Source: Spirochaetota bacterium
GTDB taxonomy: Bacteria > Spirochaetota > Spirochaetia > Treponematales > Treponemataceae
DNA length: 11,205 nt
Direction: 5' to 3'
Assembly (NCBI GenBank): GCA_022704725.1
Contig: JAKJFV010000026.1
Coordinates: 1-11,205, forward strand
Part shown: positions 7,988-11,205 of the stretch, piece by piece
Position numbering within the stretch: the stretch's first letter is position 1
Layout of the letters: every line of letters begins with the position of its first letter
Program-made: the position numbers and the translations under genes
Notes under the pieces: model-generated
What the model was told of the DNA's origin: nothing
Database searches by the model: none
The model's input: the letters and a program-made list of their open reading frames with translations, nothing else

Positions 7988-8028
7988 TCATAAAACACGG
8001 GGCTCACGGCAATAAAAAAAGGCAGAAC

Positions 8029-8787
8029 TTAAGAGTTTATTATGAGGCTTATTATAGTAGAAACTGATGAACATAGAAACATTACCGTTAAGGCCGATAC
8101 TGCCGTAACTGTGCGTTTTTTTAGAAACGGGAGTGCTTTAGCAGCCGAGTTTCCTTGAATAACGGAGTTTTTCAATATTAGTAGAATTATACCTTTCAAA
8201 TAAAGTACCGCTGATAATAAGAGTATCCAGAATCCGGTTCCTATGCCGGTGCTTGTCATCGTGAACCAGCCCAGTTTTTTATAGTCGAGGAAAAAATAAT
8301 AAGTAGGAAGGGATCCGCTTTGCTCATAAACGGTAAATGCAAAAACTAAATATATAAGAGGCATAACGAGAACAGTCCAGAGGGATTTTAAACTTATCGA
8401 AAATTCGTTATCAAATAGAAGAAAATCTGCCATCGCAAGTATGGGGGTAATACTGTGAAGAAAAATATTAGAAGGAGAAAGAATGTATGATGAATTGAGA
8501 ATGGGGGCGAGGAGGACTGCAAAAACAAGCCATGTTAAAAGGATGGAGGAGGTAAACATAAATTTAATAAGATAAAGCAGGCGATTTTTTTTTATTCCGG
8601 CAGCATTCATAATAAAAAAAATAATGCAGATTAATGAGATCCAAATGTTACTTTGAGCGGTAAAGGCTCCATAAATTGAATGCATAAAACCGCCGCTGGA
8701 GGAATATCTATGGAGTGATAATCCTAAAACGCATGAAGCAAGAACTAGAAATTTTACTATTGCTGAAAAAACGGCTTTTTTCGTCAT
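8029..8787 (-). CDS. Pr6Pr / FAR-17a-AIG1-like six-helix membrane protein
   Basis: This 252-residue protein has six predicted membrane helices. It carries the FAR-17a/AIG1 (Pr6Pr) pattern: FTAQSNI at 42-48 and LHSITPILAMADF at 110-122, with a YYFFLDY segment before the fifth helix. In human AIG1 and ADTRP a threonine and a histidine are the catalytic residues of an intramembrane esterase acting on fatty-acid esters of hydroxy fatty acids. T43 and H111 sit at the corresponding motifs here. Bacterial members have no established substrate. The ATG is the first possible start because an in-frame TAG lies two codons upstream; the nearest GGAG is 12 bases away, a long spacing. The gene runs the same way as the DUF5058/M20 set and ends 54 bases before it, so read-through is possible. 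It is divergent from the ferric-reductase-like gene. Confidence 0.78.
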   Translation of the reverse strand: MTKKAVFSAIVKFLVLASCVLGLSLHRYSSSGGFMHSIYGAFTAQSNIWISLICIIFFIMNAAGIKKNRLLYLIKFMFTSSILLTWLVFAVLLAPILNSSYILSPSNIFLHSITPILAMADFLLFDNEFSISLKSLWTVLVMPLIYLVFAFTVYEQSGSLPTYYFFLDYKKLGWFTMTSTGIGTGFWILLLSAVLYLKGIILLILKNSVIQGNSAAKALPFLKKRTVTAVSALTVMFLCSSVSTIISLIINS

Positions 8788-8913
8788 GAACTAAATTAAC
8801 TCCATCTTCTATAAAATATAAAATAAGTCTAATCTAAAAAGAGTATAATTGCAAGAAATTTCTATCATTTTGAGAGAATATAGTTTATAGTACTAGATAA
8901 GGAGTTCAATAGC
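8788..8913. promoter_or_regulatory. AT-rich divergent intergenic region with probable promoters
   Basis: These 126 bases separate the divergently read Pr6Pr-like and ferric-reductase-like genes and must hold promoters for both. On the + strand there are TATAAT at 8844-8849 and TATAGT at 8886-8891, neither with a convincing -35. On the - strand TATACT (8842-8847) and TATATT-like sequences occur, again without clear partners. The + strand ribosome site AAGGAG (8899-8904) is strong. I saw no operator-like palindrome and no small gene. Confidence 0.4.
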
Positions 8914-9540
8914 ATGAAAAAGTCAGGTTTTGTTATTTTATGGTTTTGTTTCCCCTTCTTTACTTCGTTTTTATATATGAGCAGTGCAGGTTCCTCATGG
9001 GGTGTGTATCCGCTTTCTATTGCACTCGGTGTCTATTCGTATACTCTGCTTGCAGGGCAGCTTTTCCTTATTTCCAGACCTGTTTGGCTGCAGAGGATTT
9101 TATCAGTTAAGGAAATTCTTACACTGCATTCCGCAGTCCCTCTCATAGTGTTGGTATTATCGCTTGTCCACCGTTTTCTTAAAGAAAGTGCAGGATTTTC
9201 TTTGGAAACAGCACAGGCTATTATAGGCCTTGCATCCTGGTTTTTCCTGCTTCTGGTTATTGTTGCAGCTCTTCTTCTTCTTGCAAATACTTTCATAACA
9301 AAAAATAAATTTATAAAGAACATTAAAGATCGAGTATATTCTGCTTTTAAGCTTTCATATTCAAAGGTAAGAGCTTCCCATAATATGACAGTTTTGCTCG
9401 CAGCCGTACTTTGCGTTCATGTTTTTCTTTCTTCATTATCTGATGTTTCTTTTAACCCGGCTGGAACTTTTGTACTTTTTGCCTGGACCTTGTTTTGTTT
9501 TGTTTCCTATATAGTGTATAGAATCCGGGGTAGAAAATAG
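8914..9540 (+). CDS. Ferric-reductase-like transmembrane protein, bis-haem b core
   Basis: This 208-residue protein has six predicted membrane helices (near 5-25, 30-52, 66-88, 102-125, 158-178, 183-203). Two histidine pairs sit in the third and fifth helices: H72 and H86 (H-x13-H, within LHSAVPLIVLVLSLVH) and H156 and H169 (H-x12-H). This is the arrangement used by ferric reductases, NADPH oxidases and MsrQ/YedZ proteins to hold two b-type haems across the membrane. No FAD or NAD(P)H domain is attached, so electrons must come from another protein. AAGGAG nine bases upstream sets the start. The DOMON-like gene follows after 32 bases with no terminator between, so the pair is probably an operon moving electrons to or from the envelope space. 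Haem content and direction of electron flow are inferred. Confidence 0.8.
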   Translation: MKKSGFVILWFCFPFFTSFLYMSSAGSSWGVYPLSIALGVYSYTLLAGQLFLISRPVWLQRILSVKEILTLHSAVPLIVLVLSLVHRFLKESAGFSLETAQAIIGLASWFFLLLVIVAALLLLANTFITKNKFIKNIKDRVYSAFKLSYSKVRASHNMTVLLAAVLCVHVFLSSLSDVSFNPAGTFVLFAWTLFCFVSYIVYRIRGRK

Positions 9541-9572
9541 TTTTATAAAAAGAAATAAACAGGAGATTTGCT

Positions 9573-10097
9573 ATGAAAAAAATTGTTATGGGTATTCTAA
9601 CTCTGCTTATGATGTTCTGTCTTACGGCACAGGTTCTTCCTAAAGGGCAGGATACTCCTGTCAGCGACGGAATCATAGCTCCGGGAGAGTATCCTCTTGT
9701 AAGGGCTGCCGGAAATACTGATATTGGTATTGCCCTCTCCTCCGACAGCGCAATTCTTTATCTCTCGATTACAGCTCCGGCAGAAGGCTGGGTTTCGCTT
9801 GGTTTGGGTTCCTTAAAAATGAATGGAGCTTTTATGGTTTTTGCATTTGATAATAAGGGTAAGACCTCAATTACGGAGGAAACCGGCAAGGGTAAATCAC
9901 ATAGCATAAATAAATCAAATGTTCTTATTTCTTCTGCTGTAAAAGAAGCTGATGGAAAAACGGTACTTGAATTTGCAGTAAAAAGTGCAGAATATGTGAA
10001 AAATGGCAAGCTTGATCTTATTGCAGCCTTTGGGAAACGCGACTCGCGAACTGCCCTTCACGCATGGAAAACGTCACTTACTGTGCAAATACAGTAA
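9573..10097 (+). CDS. Secreted DOMON-like (probable haem- or sugar-binding) protein
   Basis: This 174-residue protein begins with a signal peptide: MKK, a hydrophobic core at 4-18, and probable cleavage near TAQ (18-20). C16 is not in a good lipobox. The rest is a single beta-rich domain with the DOMON pattern IGIALSSDSAILYLSITAP then EGWVSLGLGS (71-80) and MNGAFMVFAFDNKG. DOMON domains bind b-type haem through a methionine and a histidine, or bind sugars. M83 in LKMNG and H163 in ALHAW are the best ligand candidates, with H110 as an alternative. AGGAG seven bases before the ATG supports the start. Placement directly after a ferric-reductase-like membrane protein favours a periplasmic electron carrier for that protein. 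Haem binding is an inference, and a non-haem ligand cannot be excluded. Confidence 0.75.
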   Translation: MKKIVMGILTLLMMFCLTAQVLPKGQDTPVSDGIIAPGEYPLVRAAGNTDIGIALSSDSAILYLSITAPAEGWVSLGLGSLKMNGAFMVFAFDNKGKTSITEETGKGKSHSINKSNVLISSAVKEADGKTVLEFAVKSAEYVKNGKLDLIAAFGKRDSRTALHAWKTSLTVQIQ

Positions 10098-10107
10098 AAA
10101 TTTCCTA

Positions 10108-10136
10108 TTGCCCAAATTATTATATCAATGTACCAT
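10108..10136 (+). promoter_or_regulatory. Candidate promoter of the CofE-like gene
   Basis: TTGCCC (10108-10113), a 17-base spacer and TACCAT (10131-10136) each match four of six consensus bases. Initiation would fall near 10142-10144, at the base of the hairpin above. Spacing is ideal but both hexamers are imperfect. Confidence 0.35.
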
Positions 10137-10140
10137 AGCG

Positions 10141-10167
10141 TGTAATTCCGGTTACATCATTTTTTTT
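10141..10167 (+). terminator. Intrinsic terminator or leader hairpin between the DOMON and CofE-like genes
   Basis: TGTAAT (10141-10146) pairs with GTTACA (10151-10156) around a TCCG tetraloop (six pairs, one a wobble), followed after a few bases by eight T (10160-10167). It is 43 bases after the DOMON stop and only four bases before the ribosome site (10172-10176) of the next gene. It probably ends the redox operon, but it may also act as a leader element for the CofE-like gene. The stem is AT-rich and modest. Confidence 0.5.
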
Positions 10168-10185
10168 CTCTGGAGGAAAATCAGT

Positions 10186-11205
10186 ATGGAAAGACTGGTT
10201 GGCACCATTTCGCGAGGTATTCGCGCGCCGATTATTAGAAAAGGCGATGATATAATTGATATTGTTGCAGAAAGCGCATTAGCAGCGGCAAAGAATGAGG
10301 GTTTTGAAATACGGGACAGAGATGTTGTCTCTGTAACAGAGGCTGTAGTAGCCCGTGCACAGGGTAATTACGCATCTATCGACGATATTGCTTCGGATAT
10401 CCGCTCACAATTTGACTCGGATGAAATTGGTGTTATTTTTCCAATACTCAGCCGCAACCGTTTTGCTGTCTGCCTCCGCGGCATCGCCATGGGTGTTAAA
10501 AAAATATATCTGATGCTCAGCTATCCTTCAGATGAGGTCGGAAACCAGCTGGTAGACCTTGATCTGCTTGATCAAAAAGGGGTAAATCCGTGGAACGATG
10601 TATTATCAGAAAAGAAATACCGCCAGCTGTTCGGCTTTGTTAAACATCAGTTTACCGGCGTTGATTACATTGAATATTATAAAGAATTAATACGCGAAAC
10701 CGGCTGTGAAGCAGAAATTATTCTTGCAAATGACTGCAGAGCAATTCTTCCCTATACACAGAATGTTTTGTGCTGCGACATTCATTCAAGAAAAAGAACA
10801 CAGCGGCTCTTAAAAGCAGCAGGGGCAAAAAAAGTATACAGCCTAGATGCAATACTAAATAAATCTGTTAATGGAAGCGGCTGGAATGAACAATACGGTT
10901 TATTGGGCAGCAATAAAGCTACCGAAACTACTGTTAAACTTTTTCCGCGCGAATGCAAACCCGTGGTAGACGGTATTCAGAAAAAAATATTTGAAAAGAC
11001 GGGCAAACATATAGAGGTTATGATTTACGGAGACGGTGCTTTTAAGGATCCGGTAGGGGGAATATGGGAACTTGCAGATCCTGTTGTTTCTCCGGCTTTT
11101 ACAGAAGGTCTTGAAGGACAGCCTCATGAGGTAAAACTTAAGTACCTTGCAGATAATCAATTTGCAGATCTTTCCGGTCAGGCTCTTAAAGACGCAATAT
11201 CGGGG
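10186..11205 (+). CDS. F420-0:gamma-glutamyl ligase (CofE)-like protein, 3' end outside window
   Basis: The frame is open from the ATG at 10186, with TGGAGG nine bases upstream, to the window end, giving 340 codons and no stop. The N-terminus matches the F420_ligase (CofE) fold: GIRAPIIRKGDDIIDIVAES (11-30), then RDRDVVSVTEAVVARAQGN (43-61), the counterpart of the CofE block that reads roughly D-x-x-V-x-T-x-x-x-V-x-x-x-x-G. Later blocks (LSRNRFAVCLRGIAMGVKK at 88-106, YGDGAFKDPVGGIWELADP at 281-299) look like a separate, longer branch of about 400 residues rather than archaeal or actinobacterial CofE of about 250. True CofE adds glutamates to coenzyme F420 using GTP and a divalent metal. No other F420 gene is visible, so the acceptor here is unknown and an amide ligase on a different small molecule is possible. 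It lies after a hairpin that probably separates it from the redox pair. Confidence 0.8.
   Translation, partial: MERLVGTISRGIRAPIIRKGDDIIDIVAESALAAAKNEGFEIRDRDVVSVTEAVVARAQGNYASIDDIASDIRSQFDSDEIGVIFPILSRNRFAVCLRGIAMGVKKIYLMLSYPSDEVGNQLVDLDLLDQKGVNPWNDVLSEKKYRQLFGFVKHQFTGVDYIEYYKELIRETGCEAEIILANDCRAILPYTQNVLCCDIHSRKRTQRLLKAAGAKKVYSLDAILNKSVNGSGWNEQYGLLGSNKATETTVKLFPRECKPVVDGIQKKIFEKTGKHIEVMIYGDGAFKDPVGGIWELADPVVSPAFTEGLEGQPHEVKLKYLADNQFADLSGQALKDAISG

Noticed and set aside
8013..8031. Terminator after the Pr6Pr-like gene
   Set aside because: A run of seven T follows the stop on the - strand, but I could not find a convincing hairpin before it.
9618..9623. Lipoprotein cysteine (C16) in the DOMON-like protein
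   Set aside because: The preceding residues MMF do not form a lipobox, and a hydrophobic run continues past the cysteine, so an ordinary signal peptide is more likely.
10900..11160. 86-residue minus-strand open frame at the right end
   Set aside because: It lies antisense to the CofE-like gene, which has a strong start and clear family sequence; the minus-strand translation is low in complexity and has no recognisable domain.
1..11205. CRISPR arrays, tRNA or rRNA genes, insertion sequences, phage or toxin-antitoxin genes
   Set aside because: No spaced direct repeats, cloverleaf-like sequences, transposase motifs or terminal inverted repeats were seen; nearly all of the window is accounted for by metabolic and membrane genes.

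Overview
The window reads as a compact bacterial chromosome segment. It has moderate, AT-leaning base composition, short intergenic gaps, overlapping start and stop codons, and Shine-Dalgarno starts. A spirochaete, most likely a Treponema-like host, is my best guess. The hints are a permissive lipobox (F-T-S-C), a cytoplasmic plus lipoprotein set of glucan enzymes, and a CofE-like protein outside an obvious F420 context. No rRNA or other decisive marker is present, so this assignment is inference.

Layout. (1) Positions 1-3359, + strand: the 3' part of a glycogen debranching enzyme, translationally coupled (ATGA overlap) to a cytoplasmic GH13 neopullulanase or cyclomaltodextrinase-type enzyme. 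(2) Positions 3356-5047, - strand: a lipoprotein GH13 alpha-amylase or glucosidase, convergent with the pair above and sharing a TTAA stop overlap. Its promoter is near consensus, with a perfect 12-bp LacI/GalR-type palindrome where transcription should begin. (3) Positions 5145-7974, - strand: a tight set in the order DUF5058-type membrane protein, second small membrane protein, M20 (CPS1/PM20D1-like) metallopeptidase. It is preceded on the same strand by a Pr6Pr/AIG1-FAR-17a-like membrane protein (8029-8787). (4) Positions 8914-10097, + strand: a six-helix ferric-reductase-like bis-haem membrane protein and a secreted DOMON-like protein, probably one redox unit. (5) From 10186 to the window end, + strand: the 5' 340 codons of an F420-0:gamma-glutamyl ligase (CofE)-like protein.

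How they may work together. The lipoprotein amylase would cut alpha-glucans outside the cytoplasm when an inducer lifts LacI-type repression. The debranching enzyme and neopullulanase would process imported maltodextrin or stored glycogen inside. The two small membrane proteins probably import or exchange a substrate for the M20 hydrolase, and the adjacent AIG1-like protein raises the possibility that this substrate is an acyl conjugate. The ferric-reductase-like and DOMON proteins look like an envelope electron-transfer pair. The most interesting leads are the M20/DUF5058/AIG1-like cluster, the bis-haem/DOMON pair and the CofE-like protein of unknown substrate. I saw no tRNA, rRNA, CRISPR, transposase or attachment site.
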